A stretch of 64,000 nucleotides of DNA. Origin: Parahoeflea olei. Its GTDB lineage: Bacteria > Pseudomonadota > Alphaproteobacteria > Rhizobiales > Rhizobiaceae. The notes under the pieces are model-generated. The model searched no databases. It saw nothing but the letters and a program-made list of their open reading frames with translations, and was not told the DNA's origin. The position numbers and the translations under genes were made by a program. Below are positions 31,910 through 41,452 of the stretch, piece by piece (positions within the stretch are counted from its first letter, which is position 1; each line of letters begins with the position of its first letter). The DNA lies in NCBI RefSeq assembly GCF_001703635.1, contig NZ_LQZT01000034.1:222753-286752 (forward strand). The letters are read 5' to 3'.

Positions 31910-32719
31910 GGTGCTGCCCTGGTCCTGATTCGCCGCGCCGCGGCGCCTTTGGGTTGTGTACCTGTCGCGTGGTCCGCGCAACGCCCGCGCCACGCGGCCC
32001 GGATGCCCGGCTCACACTCCCGGACGAGTGTCACCCAATCGGGTTAACCGACCGTTTACCATGTCGCCCGGCCCGCGCCCCACCGGCCGACGCCACCCGC
32101 TCCCCGTCCGCGCATGCGATCACAAAGATGTTTTCAGCTTGCCAGAAAGCCGTTCTCGCCATAGAAGCATTGTCTGGGTAAGAGTATTGACGGGATAGAA
32201 CTGTCGCCCTTCCGGCCGCCGCCCGCAACGGGTCCACGGCGCCAGGAGTACGGATCGTCCGTCGTCTAAACACATACCTTCCCCGGAGCAACCGGATCGC
32301 CTCTCCCGATTGGAGAGCCCGGCCCGACTGCTCCTGCAAGGCAATATGGCCGAAAATGCGGCGAGGCACCGATGCCCCGGCTTCATCGAGGCCAGCAACT
32401 GATCAAACCCGGCGGGCGAGGGTTACCGCCAAAACCTTAGCGGCGGTCTTCGCCGCGCTCCCCTTCAAGGGGCTTCATCGGTCCGCAAGGACTACACGTA
32501 AATGAATTTCCGGCCGGCTCTTATGGTGCAAATGCGGTTTTCAAAACATACCTGCAGCCCCCGGGCGAGTTCCGCCCCTGTCGCAGGTTTGCCGCGCATC
32601 GTCCCCTGCCGTCTTCCGGAAAGTCCTTTGTCCGGCGCACTCCCAACCGACCAGTCCCTGCCCCCACCTTCGGGGCGGCGGGGACCGACGTCGCAGGCGC
32701 GCCGAGGAGCTTGTATTCA
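31910..32719 (+). promoter_or_regulatory. Long rne leader and divergent promoter region
   Basis: These 810 bp hold no convincing protein gene. They separate the amidase gene (minus) from rne (plus). A nested stem-loop is visible at 32285-32334: outer GGAGCA/TGCTCC, middle CCGG/CCGG, inner CTCTCC/GGAGAG with loop CGATT. Further small hairpins follow at about 32450 (GCGGCG/CGCCGC) and CCCC/GGGG at about 32471. A long structured 5' leader is what RNase E autoregulation through its own mRNA would need; the family element could not be identified. A possible promoter is TTGTCT with GATAGA about 18 nt on (near 32171). Confidence 0.5.
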
Positions 32720-35700
32720 ATGGCAGAGAAAATGCTTATCGACGCCTCCCATCCCGAGGAGACGCGCGTCGTTGTCGTTCGCGGCAACCGCATAGAAGAA
32801 TTCGACTTCGAGTCGCAGCACAAGAAGCAGATACGCGGCAATATCTATCTGGCGAAGGTCACACGGGTCGAGCCTTCGCTGCAGGCGGCCTTCGTCGATT
32901 ACGGCGGCAACCGCCACGGCTTCCTGGCCTTCTCCGAAATCCACCCCGACTATTACCAGATCCCGCTCGCCGACCGTCAGGCCCTGCTCCAGGAACAGGC
33001 CGAGGACGCCGACAACGATCCCGATTTCGAAAGCGCCGACGAGGCCGACTCCGGTTCGGGCAAGTCGAAGTCGCGCGCCGCCGCGAAGCCGGCCGATAGC
33101 GAGGACGGCGACGACGCCAAGCCGTCCAAGTCGCGGCCGCGCCGCAGCCGCCGCGGCAAGAAGTCGGGCGACGAGGCGAAAGCCGCAGAGGACGCACCGG
33201 CCGAGGAGGCCGACACGGCTGAGGCTGACGCAGGGACCCAAGCCCCGCTCGACGGCGAGGCCCAGGCCGCGGTCGAAGGCTCGGGCGACGACGAGGCGCC
33301 CGTCATCGAAGACGCTCAGGCCGATGCCGACAGCGAGACCGGCGATGGCGAGAGCGGCGACGACGACAAGCCGACGCAGATGTCGGCGGATGTCGAGGCC
33401 GAGGAAATCTCCGAGCCGGTGTCGTCGCGCAAGCGCCGCGGCGGCAATGACGACGACGACACTGGCGGCGACGACGATTCGGTGGAATCGGTCGGCTCCG
33501 AAGACGCGATGGAAGAGGTTCCCACGCGGTCCCAGCGCAAGCCGCGCAAGCAGTACCGCATCCAGGAAGTCATCAAGCGCCGCCAGATCCTGCTGGTGCA
33601 GGTGGTCAAGGAAGAGCGCGGCAACAAGGGTGCGGCACTCACAACCTATCTCTCGCTCGCCGGCCGCTATTCGGTGCTGATGCCCAATACCGCGCGTGGC
33701 GGCGGCATTTCGCGCAAGATCACCAACCTGCCGGACCGCAAGCGTCTCAAGGAGATAGCCCGGGAACTTGAAGTGCCGAAGGGCATGGGCGTGATCTTGA
33801 GGACCGCCGGCGCCAACCGCACCAAGGTCGAGGTCAAGCGCGACTTCGAGTATCTGATGCGGCTGTGGGAAACGGTGCGCAACCTCACGCTCAAGTCCAC
33901 GGCCCCGAGCCTCGTCTATGAGGAAGGCAGCCTGATCAAGCGTTCGATCCGCGACCTTTACAACAAGGACATCTCGGAAATCATGGTCTCGGGCGAGGAA
34001 GGCTACCGCGAGGCCAAGGACTTCATGAAGATGCTGATGCCGAGCCACGCCAAGGTGGTTCAGCCCTACCGGGACCTGCATCCGATCTTCGCGCGCTCGG
34101 GCATCGAGGCCCAGCTCGACAAGATGCTGCAGCCGCAGGTGACGCTGAAATCCGGCGGCTACATCATCATCAACCAGACCGAGGCGCTGGTCGCCATCGA
34201 CGTCAACTCCGGCCGGTCGACGCGCGAGCACTCGATCGAGGACACGGCGCTGCAGACCAATCTCGAGGCAGCCGAGGAAGTGGCGCGGCAATTGCGGCTG
34301 CGCGACCTTGCCGGCCTGATCGTGATCGACTTCATCGACATGGAAGAGAACCGCAACAACCGTGCGGTCGAAAAGAAGATGAAGGACTGCCTGAAGAACG
34401 ACCGCGCCCGCATCCAGGTGGGCCGGATCTCGCATTTCGGGCTTCTGGAAATGTCGCGCCAGCGGATTCGCGCCTCGGTGCTCGAAAGCACCATGCAGGT
34501 CTGCCCGACCTGCGGCGGCAACGGCCATATCCGGTCGCAGTCCTCGGTGGCGCTGCATGTGCTGCGCGGCGTGGAAGAGTATCTGCTCAAGAACACCACC
34601 CACGACATCATCGTACGCACCACCGCCGACACCGCGCTCTACATGCTCAACCACAAGCGCGACACGGTGGTCGATCTCGAGAACCGCTTCGGCGTCTCGA
34701 TCAGCTTCGCCGCCGACCACACGGTGGGCGCGAGCCACTTCGCCATCGACCGTGGCGCGGCCGTCGAAAAGCCGGTCAATATCGACCACATCACCATCAA
34801 TGCGCCGAGCTATCCCGAGGATGACGACGATGCCGTGATCATCGAGGAGATCGACGAGGACGGCGGCGACGAGGCCTCCGAGGCCAGCGCCGACAACCAG
34901 GGCGGCGACCGCGCCGAGCGCGAGGAAGGCCAGGGCAAGAAGCGCCGCCGGCGCCGGCGCCGCGGTGGACGCAAGTCCGATGGCGACACCGCCAATGGCG
35001 ACGACCAGTCGGCCTCTTCCGACAGCGGCCGCGACGACGACGACAGCGCTGACGACGAAGATGGCTCCGCCGACGGCGAGACCGCGGCATCGTCGGCCGA
35101 GGAGAGCGACGGCGACGAGCAGCGCCGCGGCAAGCGCCGCCGGCGCGGCAAGCGCGGCGGACGCCGCAACCGCGAGGACGACGCTGCGGCCCAGTCGGCC
35201 GAAGCCGGCAGCGACACCGAGACCTCCGACGCCGGGTCGGACGACGGTTCCCCGGCTGAGGAGACGGCTGCCGAAGCCGCATCCGAACCGGTAGAGGCAG
35301 CAACCGAAGCCGCACCCGCGGAGGCCGAGGCCGCAGATGCTCCGGCACCGGAGACCAAGGCCGAGGTAGCGGTCGAGGCGGAAGCGCCGGCCAAGCCCGC
35401 CAAGCCGGCGCGCAAGCCACGCCGCACCAAGGCGCAGATCGCTGCCGAAAAGGCTGCCGAGGAAGAAGCGGCCGCCAAGGCGGCAGCCGAAGCCATGGAC
35501 GACGCCGAGGCCCAGGCGCCGGAGACCGAAGGCGAAGCCGCCGAGGCAGAACCGGAGACGGCGCAAGCCGATGCGGCCCCGTCAGAGGACCCCGCTTCGG
35601 AAGAGGCAGAAGCGCCTGCCAAGGGGGCCGACCGGCGCGCGCGCACCGACCTGTCGGCGATCGCCACCGCCCCGGTGGTCACCTCCTCGAGCCCCAAGCC

Positions 35701-35764
35701 CGACGGCGACGGCGACAAGCCGAAAAAAGCCGGCTGGTGGCAGAAGCGCGGCGGCTTCTTCTGA
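32720..35764 (+). CDS. rne: Ribonuclease E
   Basis: Endoribonuclease that starts mRNA decay and processes rRNA and tRNA; scaffold of the degradosome. The 1014 residues begin MAEKMLIDASHPEETRVVVVRGNRIEEFDFES. The S1 domain is split by an acidic, low-complexity insertion at about 95-275, after which S1 resumes at QILLVQVVKEERGNKGAALTTYL. The catalytic metal ligands sit in ALVAIDVNSGRST and LIVIDFIDMEENRNN, and the zinc-link motif is QVCPTCGGNGHIRS. The C-terminal 330 residues are disordered, with arginine-rich RNA-binding patches (KKRRRRRRRGGRK, KRRRRGKRGGRRNR), Ala/Glu-rich stretches and a final GWWQKRGGFF. A TTG 9 nt upstream is an unlikely alternative start. Confidence 0.97.
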   Translation: MAEKMLIDASHPEETRVVVVRGNRIEEFDFESQHKKQIRGNIYLAKVTRVEPSLQAAFVDYGGNRHGFLAFSEIHPDYYQIPLADRQALLQEQAEDADNDPDFESADEADSGSGKSKSRAAAKPADSEDGDDAKPSKSRPRRSRRGKKSGDEAKAAEDAPAEEADTAEADAGTQAPLDGEAQAAVEGSGDDEAPVIEDAQADADSETGDGESGDDDKPTQMSADVEAEEISEPVSSRKRRGGNDDDDTGGDDDSVESVGSEDAMEEVPTRSQRKPRKQYRIQEVIKRRQILLVQVVKEERGNKGAALTTYLSLAGRYSVLMPNTARGGGISRKITNLPDRKRLKEIARELEVPKGMGVILRTAGANRTKVEVKRDFEYLMRLWETVRNLTLKSTAPSLVYEEGSLIKRSIRDLYNKDISEIMVSGEEGYREAKDFMKMLMPSHAKVVQPYRDLHPIFARSGIEAQLDKMLQPQVTLKSGGYIIINQTEALVAIDVNSGRSTREHSIEDTALQTNLEAAEEVARQLRLRDLAGLIVIDFIDMEENRNNRAVEKKMKDCLKNDRARIQVGRISHFGLLEMSRQRIRASVLESTMQVCPTCGGNGHIRSQSSVALHVLRGVEEYLLKNTTHDIIVRTTADTALYMLNHKRDTVVDLENRFGVSISFAADHTVGASHFAIDRGAAVEKPVNIDHITINAPSYPEDDDDAVIIEEIDEDGGDEASEASADNQGGDRAEREEGQGKKRRRRRRRGGRKSDGDTANGDDQSASSDSGRDDDDSADDEDGSADGETAASSAEESDGDEQRRGKRRRRGKRGGRRNREDDAAAQSAEAGSDTETSDAGSDDGSPAEETAAEAASEPVEAATEAAPAEAEAADAPAPETKAEVAVEAEAPAKPAKPARKPRRTKAQIAAEKAAEEEAAAKAAAEAMDDAEAQAPETEGEAAEAEPETAQADAAPSEDPASEEAEAPAKGADRRARTDLSAIATAPVVTSSSPKPDGDGDKPKKAGWWQKRGGFF

Positions 35765-35789
35765 GCGCTGCAAGCCTCTGACAGACCAT

Positions 35790-35821
35790 AAAAAACCGGC
35801 GGTCATGACCGCCGGTTTTTT
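35790..35821 (+). terminator. rne terminator
   Basis: A perfect 16-bp inverted repeat (AAAAAACCGGCGGTCA and its complement) ending in TTTTTT, 26 nt after the rne stop. Textbook rho-independent terminator; symmetrical, so it can also stop leftward transcription. Confidence 0.95.
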
Positions 35822-36159
35822 GTTGCTCTGCTCTCGCCCGGCAGAAAAACCGACCCTCCCCGGGCAAGCATGCCTGGGAGGACCCGCATCTCCAGGGCGA
35901 CGGATTCGGCTGCTCGATCGAACCTTGCCACTCTGGTCAGCCGGTTTTACCGCTCCGCCGTTGTCTTGGGCTGCCCTTCGCAGTAGCTGTCTTGTCGACC
36001 TTGAATTGGCTCGGATGCGTGAAGCAAGGTCACGCCGCACCTGCCTTGAGGCGGTGACCTTATGGCTCTTGGTGACTTGTTCCAGCGCTGGTTGAAATGG
36101 CCGCAGCGGCTCAATGGAACCGGCTTGTGCTCATTGAAATCCGCGGCTAAGGATAGCCC
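35822..36159. other. Gene-free spacer before the beta-helix gene
   Basis: No gene supported. GC content visibly falls along this stretch towards the atypical gene at 36160; it probably holds that gene's promoter and possibly one edge of an acquired segment. No direct repeats or integrase traces were seen. Confidence 0.4.
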
Positions 36160-37200
36160 ATGGATATTACCTCTCTTATCGCGCCGTTGTTTGCGCTTGC
36201 CGGCACCGGACCGTGCTTGCCCATTGATACTTTGCCCTCACTCATAAAAGAGCCTGGGCGTTATTGTGTCTCCAAAGACCTGCAAGTTGCAGCGGAAGGA
36301 GATTCGGGAATCAGTGTACTCTCGGACGGTGTATCCATCGATCTTCAAGGACATCACATATCCGGTCCCGGAGAAGGTCTTGGAAACGGAGTCTCCGGAA
36401 ATGGTGTCAAGGACGTAACCATCTTCAACGGTTCAATTTCGGGATTCTTTTACGGGGTCCGTTTCCAATCCGTCGAGGACATTACTCTGTCGCACCTGAC
36501 GATTGAAAACAACATTTTCAGGGGCGCTACCGTTCTCGGAACAAAGGTGACTGTCGAGGACACAGTCGTCCGCGGCATCAAAGGCTATCGGGAGTGGCCT
36601 GACAGTCATTCTTTTGGTATTGAAGTAACCGGACCCGAATGCAGGGTGTTGCGGAACACGGTCTCAGACATCGTTCCGTTTCGTGCCGGTGAAGCCGTTG
36701 GCGTGAGCATCAATTCCACACCCGAGAAGTGCATTGTTGAGGAGAATTTTATCAAGCTGGACCAGCCACACGACCAAGGCCGCTATATCGGCATCTGGGT
36801 TGGTGGCAGAGGTCAGCCTGACTCGGTGGCCAAGAATGTGATCGTCAATGTCGATTACAGCGTTGCGTATACAAGACTTTCAGGCTTGGCGGCTGACAAC
36901 TGGATTCATGAACGCTGCGCCGACGGCTGGAACTCCACTCCAGAAAAGATCGATACTTTCAAATCGGAAAATCATGTTCTCCAGTCCGGTCGTTGCAGCG
37001 ACGACATAGACTATCTGAGCCAGAAGCTTAAAGAAGAGCCCGACGCACCCCAATGGTATCTTCGCTATGCAACGGCCGTGCGCCAGAAACAGGGCAAGGT
37101 GGTGGCGCTGCCCAGCTACGAACGCGCATGCGAGCTCGGGGCCGAAGAGGGATGCCGCCTTGCCGATATCTACCAAAAGCAGATTGATGCAGGAAAGTAA
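36160..37200 (+). CDS. Right-handed parallel beta-helix protein with Sel1-like C-terminus
   Basis: A 346-residue orphan. Residues about 45-250 read as pectate-lyase-like beta-helix turns (GISVLSDGVSIDLQGHHISG, GVKDVTIFNGSISGFFYGVRFQSVEDITLSHLTIENN, KVTVEDTVVRGI, CIVEENFIKLD). The last 65 residues look like a Sel1/TPR unit (YLRYATAVRQKQGKVVALPSYERACELGAEEGCRLADIY). No catalytic residues can be assigned; such folds occur in carbohydrate-active enzymes and surface proteins. The N-terminus (MDITSLIAPLFALAGTGPC) is hydrophobic but lacks a basic start, so export is doubtful. AAGGAT precedes the ATG. Base composition and codon use are clearly less GC-biased than in all neighbours, which suggests transfer from elsewhere. 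Confidence 0.75.
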   Translation: MDITSLIAPLFALAGTGPCLPIDTLPSLIKEPGRYCVSKDLQVAAEGDSGISVLSDGVSIDLQGHHISGPGEGLGNGVSGNGVKDVTIFNGSISGFFYGVRFQSVEDITLSHLTIENNIFRGATVLGTKVTVEDTVVRGIKGYREWPDSHSFGIEVTGPECRVLRNTVSDIVPFRAGEAVGVSINSTPEKCIVEENFIKLDQPHDQGRYIGIWVGGRGQPDSVAKNVIVNVDYSVAYTRLSGLAADNWIHERCADGWNSTPEKIDTFKSENHVLQSGRCSDDIDYLSQKLKEEPDAPQWYLRYATAVRQKQGKVVALPSYERACELGAEEGCRLADIYQKQIDAGK

Positions 37201-37597
37201 GCGGAAGCTGTTTTTGAAGCTCTCATAATAGGCACCCACGTAATCCCGAGCGCCAGAGCGTTGTCTCTTTGGGCAAGAGCGCCGATGTCCGTGCGAACTC
37301 GCAAACGTCTTGCAAAATCCATTCATCTGCAAAAGGCGCGGCGAGACGCTATACTCCTTAAGACAACGTTCGAACTCAACCTGCAGCCACCCGCCTCACT
37401 GTGAGCAGGGTATGCCGGCTCATTGCGAAGGAAATCTGGCAAGCCCTTGGCGAGAGTGAGGACTATGCTCGCCCAAACTTGCCAAACACGCCGCCACGTC
37501 CCCCGTCGATGGCCATCAGGGCGTAGCTTTGAAGCCATCAATTTTTCAGCTTCGTGGATGTCCCCTCGCCCCATGCGGGGCTTCGTCTCCCGCCGCG
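37201..37597. other. Low-GC gene-free spacer after the beta-helix gene
   Basis: No gene supported. The first 250 bp share the lower GC of the beta-helix gene; composition returns to normal near 37,560 close to the aminotransferase end. It may be the right side of an acquired segment. No tRNA fragment or insertion sequence was recognised. Confidence 0.4.
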
Positions 37598-38758
37598 TTA
37601 CCGCTTCGCGAGCCAGCCTTCGATGCGGTCGAGCGCCCGGGTCATGTCGTCGTGGCTGCCGGCATAGGAGAAGCGCATGAAGCGGGCGCCGTCGACCGGA
37701 TCGAAATCCCGGCCCGGCGTTGCCGCCACATGGATGTCGGCCAGCATCTGGCGCGCGAACGCCATGGAATCATTGGTGTGGCCCGACACGTCGACCCAGG
37801 CGTAGAAGGCGCCGTCCATGGGCGCCGCGAAGGGCAGCGACAATGCCGGCAGGCGCTCGGCGAGCAGGTCCCGGTTCCTGCGGTAGCCCTCGCGCACCGC
37901 ATCCATCTCGGCGTCGCCCTCGAGCGCTGCCTCGGCGGCGATCTGCGAAAGTTCGGGCGGGCTGATATAGAGGCTCTGCGCCAGGCATTCGACCGGACGC
38001 ACCAGATCGTCGGGCAGCACCATCCAGCCGATGCGCCAGCCGGTCATGCAGAAATATTTCGAGAAGGAATTGATCACGATCGCCTTGTCGGACACCGTGA
38101 GCACGGTCGCCTCCTCCCCGCTCCAGGTGAGCCCGTGATAGATCTCGTCGGATATGAAGGCCACGCCGCGGTCCGCGCACCAGGCATCGAGCCGGGCGAT
38201 CGCCGCGCGCGAATGGACGGCGCCGGTGGGATTGGCGGGGCTTGCGATCAGCACGCCCGCCACGCGCGTGCCGGCCTCGCGCTCGGCCGCCGCGATGGCC
38301 TCGGGCGTGAGCGCGTGCCCGGTCGCAGCTCCCACAGGGATCTCGAGCACCTTCAGCCCCAGCGCCGAAAGGATGTTGCGGTAGGCCGGATAACCGGGCC
38401 GGGTGATGACGACCGTGTCGCCGGGATGGAACAGCTGCAGGAACGCGAGGTTGAAGCCGGCGGAAGACCCCGTCGTCACCGCGATCCGTCGCGGATCGAC
38501 ATCGACGCCATAGACCCGCCGGTAGCGCGCGGCAATCGCCTCGCGCAGGCTCCGCACCCCAAGCGCGTCGGTATAGCCCAGCTGCCCGGAAGCCGCGGCG
38601 CGCGCGGCGGCGGCAAGCGCAGGGGCCGGTGCCGGATGGGCCGGCTGGCCGACGGCCAGGGAAATCACGTCGGCGCCGCGCTCCTTGAGGCGGGTCGCCT
38701 CGGCCAGCACATCCATCGCGTGGAACGGCTCAACCGGGGGCTTGCGGTGTAATGTCAC
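37598..38758 (-). CDS. PLP-dependent class I/II aminotransferase
   Basis: Fold-type I aminotransferase, 386 residues, cytoplasmic. It shows GYTDALGVRSLREAIAARY near the substrate site, VTTGSSAGFNLAFLQLFHPGDTVVITRPGYPAYRNI, the Asn-Pro-Thr-Gly motif in ASPANPTGAVHSR, the PLP-pyridine Asp in VAFISDEIYHGLTW, the PLP lysine in VINSFSKYFCMTGWRIGWM and the carboxylate-binding Arg in GARFMRFSYAGSHDDM. The GTG at 38758 is preferred because GGAG lies 8 nt upstream. Substrate is not clear; aspartate or aromatic specificity is possible. It is divergent from the M48 protease gene. Confidence 0.92.
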   Translation of the reverse strand: MTLHRKPPVEPFHAMDVLAEATRLKERGADVISLAVGQPAHPAPAPALAAAARAAASGQLGYTDALGVRSLREAIAARYRRVYGVDVDPRRIAVTTGSSAGFNLAFLQLFHPGDTVVITRPGYPAYRNILSALGLKVLEIPVGAATGHALTPEAIAAAEREAGTRVAGVLIASPANPTGAVHSRAAIARLDAWCADRGVAFISDEIYHGLTWSGEEATVLTVSDKAIVINSFSKYFCMTGWRIGWMVLPDDLVRPVECLAQSLYISPPELSQIAAEAALEGDAEMDAVREGYRRNRDLLAERLPALSLPFAAPMDGAFYAWVDVSGHTNDSMAFARQMLADIHVAATPGRDFDPVDGARFMRFSYAGSHDDMTRALDRIEGWLAKR

Positions 38759-38956
38759 GTGTCGAACTCCATTTCGGCTCGGCGGCGCGGTTCCTGCCTC
38801 CGGGCATTTTCGGGCGTGGCTGCTGCGTGGTCGGTGCTTTCGCACGCCCAGCCGCACAAATGCCCGATTGTCATGTGCATCACAAGAGCGTCAACTCGTC
38901 ACCATTGCCCAAGACGCCAATTGCTTTTCGCGGCCAAGACATTACCCTTCACGCCC

Positions 38957-40360
38957 ATGACACAGACCGACGCCCCGATGCCGAACCGCCCCCGCGCAAG
39001 ATCCGCCGGCCTCGCTCGCCGGATCGGCGCCGCGTTGACCGCAGTGCTGGTGACCCTTCCGCTTGCAGTGCCTGCCCGCGCCGCGGGCGGCGTGCAGGTG
39101 GTGCGCGACGCCGAAGTCGAAACCCTGCTCCGCGACTATGCCACTCCGGTGCTCAAGGCCGCGGGGCTGAAGTCGAACCGTGTGCAGATCGTGCTCGTCA
39201 ACGACCAGAGCTTCAACGCCTTCGTCGACGGCCAGCGGATCTTCATCAACACCGGCGCGCTCACCGCCGCAAGCGTTCCCAATGAAATCATCGGCGTGAT
39301 CGCCCACGAGGCCGGGCATCTGGCCGGCGGACACCAGCAGCGGCTGCGCGAGCAGATCGCGGCGGCCCGCACGCTTGCGATCGTCGGCGGGCTTTTGGGC
39401 GCGGGCGCCATTGCCGCGGGCAGCATTGCCGGCAATTCCGGCGGCGCGCAGGCCGGCGGGGCGCTGATCACCGCCGCGCCGTCGGTCGCCCAGCGCAGCC
39501 TGTTGAGCTACCGCCGGTCGGAAGAAATGAACGCCGACCAGGCCGCGGCGCGCTATCTCAACGCCACCGGGCAGTCGATTCGCGGCATGCTGACCACGTT
39601 CGAGCGGTTCTCGCAGAGCCTGTCGCTGGCCGGCGTCCAGGTCGATCCCTACCAGATCAGCCACCCGCTGCCGCGTGAGCGCATCGCGCTGCTCGAGGAA
39701 CTCGCGCGCAAGAGCAAGTATTTCGACGCCCAGGACCCCAAGCAACTGGTTGCCCGCCACAATCTGATGCGGGCCAAGATCGCCGCCTATACCGGCGGCG
39801 CCAGTGCCGTCGCCCGCCTGTTTGCCAACGACCGGACCTCGCTTGCGGCCCGCTACGGCGACGCCATCGCCACCGACCTGTCTGGCAATTCCACCGCGGC
39901 GCTGCAAAAGCTCGACGCGCTGATCCGCGAACAGCCGAACAACCCGTATTTCCACGAGTTCCGGGGCGAAGTGCTGATCAAGCTGCGCAAGAGCCCCGAG
40001 GCGATCAAGGCCTTCAACCAGGCGGTCAAGCTCGACCGCACCAAGTCGCCGCTGATCCGCGCGCGGCTGGGCTTTGCGCTGGTGGCTTCGGGCGAGCGCG
40101 CCAACATGGCCAAGGCGATCGACGAATTGCGCGCCTCGCTGCAGAGCGAGCCGGAAAACTATTCCGCCTACCGGTACCTGTCGCAGGCCTATGCCCAGAC
40201 GGGCGACGTCGCCAATGCCGAACTGATCATGGCGGAGGGCTATTTCCGCGCCGGCAATGGCCGCGAAGCAAAGGTCTTCGCCGCCCGCGCGCTGCAGAAG
40301 CTGCCGCCCGGCTCGCCGGGGGCGGTTCGCGCCAACGACATTCTGACCATCGGAAAATGA
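38957..40360 (+). CDS. M48-family zinc metalloprotease with TPRs (BepA-like)
   Basis: The 467-residue protein has an N-terminal signal (AGLARRIGAALTAVLVTLPLAVPARAAGG), a M48 peptidase domain with the zinc motif HEAGH at 117-121 and a third ligand region RSEEMNADQAAARYL, and TPR-like repeats from about 320 (YFHEFRGEVLIKLRKSPEAIKAFNQAVKLD, YRYLSQAYAQTGDVANAELIMAEGYF). This layout matches BepA/YfgC, periplasmic protease-chaperones that watch over outer-membrane protein assembly. There is no clear ribosome-binding site; an ATG 21 nt downstream is possible. The DsbA-like gene follows by 56 bp in the same direction. Confidence 0.92.
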   Translation: MTQTDAPMPNRPRARSAGLARRIGAALTAVLVTLPLAVPARAAGGVQVVRDAEVETLLRDYATPVLKAAGLKSNRVQIVLVNDQSFNAFVDGQRIFINTGALTAASVPNEIIGVIAHEAGHLAGGHQQRLREQIAAARTLAIVGGLLGAGAIAAGSIAGNSGGAQAGGALITAAPSVAQRSLLSYRRSEEMNADQAAARYLNATGQSIRGMLTTFERFSQSLSLAGVQVDPYQISHPLPRERIALLEELARKSKYFDAQDPKQLVARHNLMRAKIAAYTGGASAVARLFANDRTSLAARYGDAIATDLSGNSTAALQKLDALIREQPNNPYFHEFRGEVLIKLRKSPEAIKAFNQAVKLDRTKSPLIRARLGFALVASGERANMAKAIDELRASLQSEPENYSAYRYLSQAYAQTGDVANAELIMAEGYFRAGNGREAKVFAARALQKLPPGSPGAVRANDILTIGK

Positions 40361-40416
40361 CACACACATGCGACGCGCCGAGGCCCGCCGCGGAGACGAA
40401 AAGGAATTCTACCACA

Positions 40417-41181
40417 ATGGCACTTCGCAACCGCACGGGTCTCGTGACCGCCCTCCTCGTCGGCCTGTCGACGGCGCTGCCGCTGCCCGCGGCCGCGCTC
40501 GACGACACCCAGAAGCAGGAATTCGGCGCCTTCATCCGTGAATATCTGCTTGCCAATCCGGAGCTGCTCGAGGAAATGAGCCAGGCGCTGGAAATCAAGA
40601 AGCAGGCCGAGAGCCAGCAGATGGCGCAGGCGGCGATCACCGACCACAAGGATGCGATCTTTCACGCATCCGAAGACGCCATTCTCGGCAACCCGGACGG
40701 CGACGTGACCGTGGTGGAGTTCTTCGATTACAATTGCAGCTTCTGCAAACGCGCGCTGTCGGACATGACCGACCTTCTGAAGAAGGATCCGAACGTGCGC
40801 ATCGTGCTCAAGGAATTTCCGATCCTGGGGCCGGATTCGCTGGCCGCGCACCGGGTGGCGATGTCGCTGCGCAAGATCGCGCCCGAGCGCTATGCGGACT
40901 TCCATCTGGCGCTGATGGGCGGCGATGTGCGCGCCACCGAGGACCGCGCGATCGAGGTCGCCACCGGCCTCGGCGTCGATGAGGCTGCGCTCAAGGCCGG
41001 CATGGAGGACCCGTCGATCGGCGCGAGCATCCGCCAGACCTACGAACTTGCCAATGCACTCGGCATTTCCGGCACGCCGTCCTTCGTGATCGGCGACGAG
41101 GCGGTGTTCGGCGCCGTCGGCGAAGAGGCGCTGCTTGAGAAGATCGCCAACATGCGCGAATGCGCCAGCACCAGTTGCTGA
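40417..41181 (+). CDS. DsbA-family thiol:disulfide oxidoreductase
   Basis: Periplasmic thioredoxin-fold protein, 254 residues. Signal peptide (GLVTALLVGLSTALPLPAAALD), an N-terminal helical region of about 60 residues seen in ScsC/BcfH-like relatives, and the active site CSFC at 107-110 in VVEFFDYNCSFCKRALSD. The cis-Pro loop is SGTPSFVIGD. The last six residues, CASTSC, add a second cysteine pair. AAGGAA lies upstream of the ATG. It follows the BepA-like gene, and both jobs are in envelope protein folding. Whether it oxidises or isomerises disulfides cannot be told. Confidence 0.93.
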   Translation: MALRNRTGLVTALLVGLSTALPLPAAALDDTQKQEFGAFIREYLLANPELLEEMSQALEIKKQAESQQMAQAAITDHKDAIFHASEDAILGNPDGDVTVVEFFDYNCSFCKRALSDMTDLLKKDPNVRIVLKEFPILGPDSLAAHRVAMSLRKIAPERYADFHLALMGGDVRATEDRAIEVATGLGVDEAALKAGMEDPSIGASIRQTYELANALGISGTPSFVIGDEAVFGAVGEEALLEKIANMRECASTSC

Positions 41182-41452
41182 GAGCCCGCGCCACGGCCTC
41201 CCGCGTCCATTCGCTTGTGGACAATGGCCTGATCGGGCGGGTTACCGAAGGGAAAGCGGTCCCCGATGCCCGGTGAGACGTGTATGAGAGTGGGTCAAAG
41301 CTTCACAGCGCCCGGGGTCGGGCGCCGGACCAAACGCCGCTTGCGGCCCTTTGCGGACTTGTCATCCGCAGCAAAGGGGCTGTAAAGGGACGGTCAATCT
41401 GCGAAACGGCGCGCGCCACATGCGCGACCACATAACAAAAGGCAACAGTCCG

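Noticed and set aside
32281..32340. Nested stem-loop as a known riboswitch
   Set aside because: It does not match the conserved core of any riboswitch I can recall; kept only as a structured leader.
32717..35566. A 949-codon open frame opposite rne
   Set aside because: Antisense of the acidic and arginine-rich parts of RNase E; its low-complexity Ala/Gly/Arg content has no independent signal.
36880..37574. Two minus-strand frames of 150 and 83 codons around the low-GC patch
   Set aside because: The first overlaps the beta-helix gene, and the second has no family features or ribosome-binding site.
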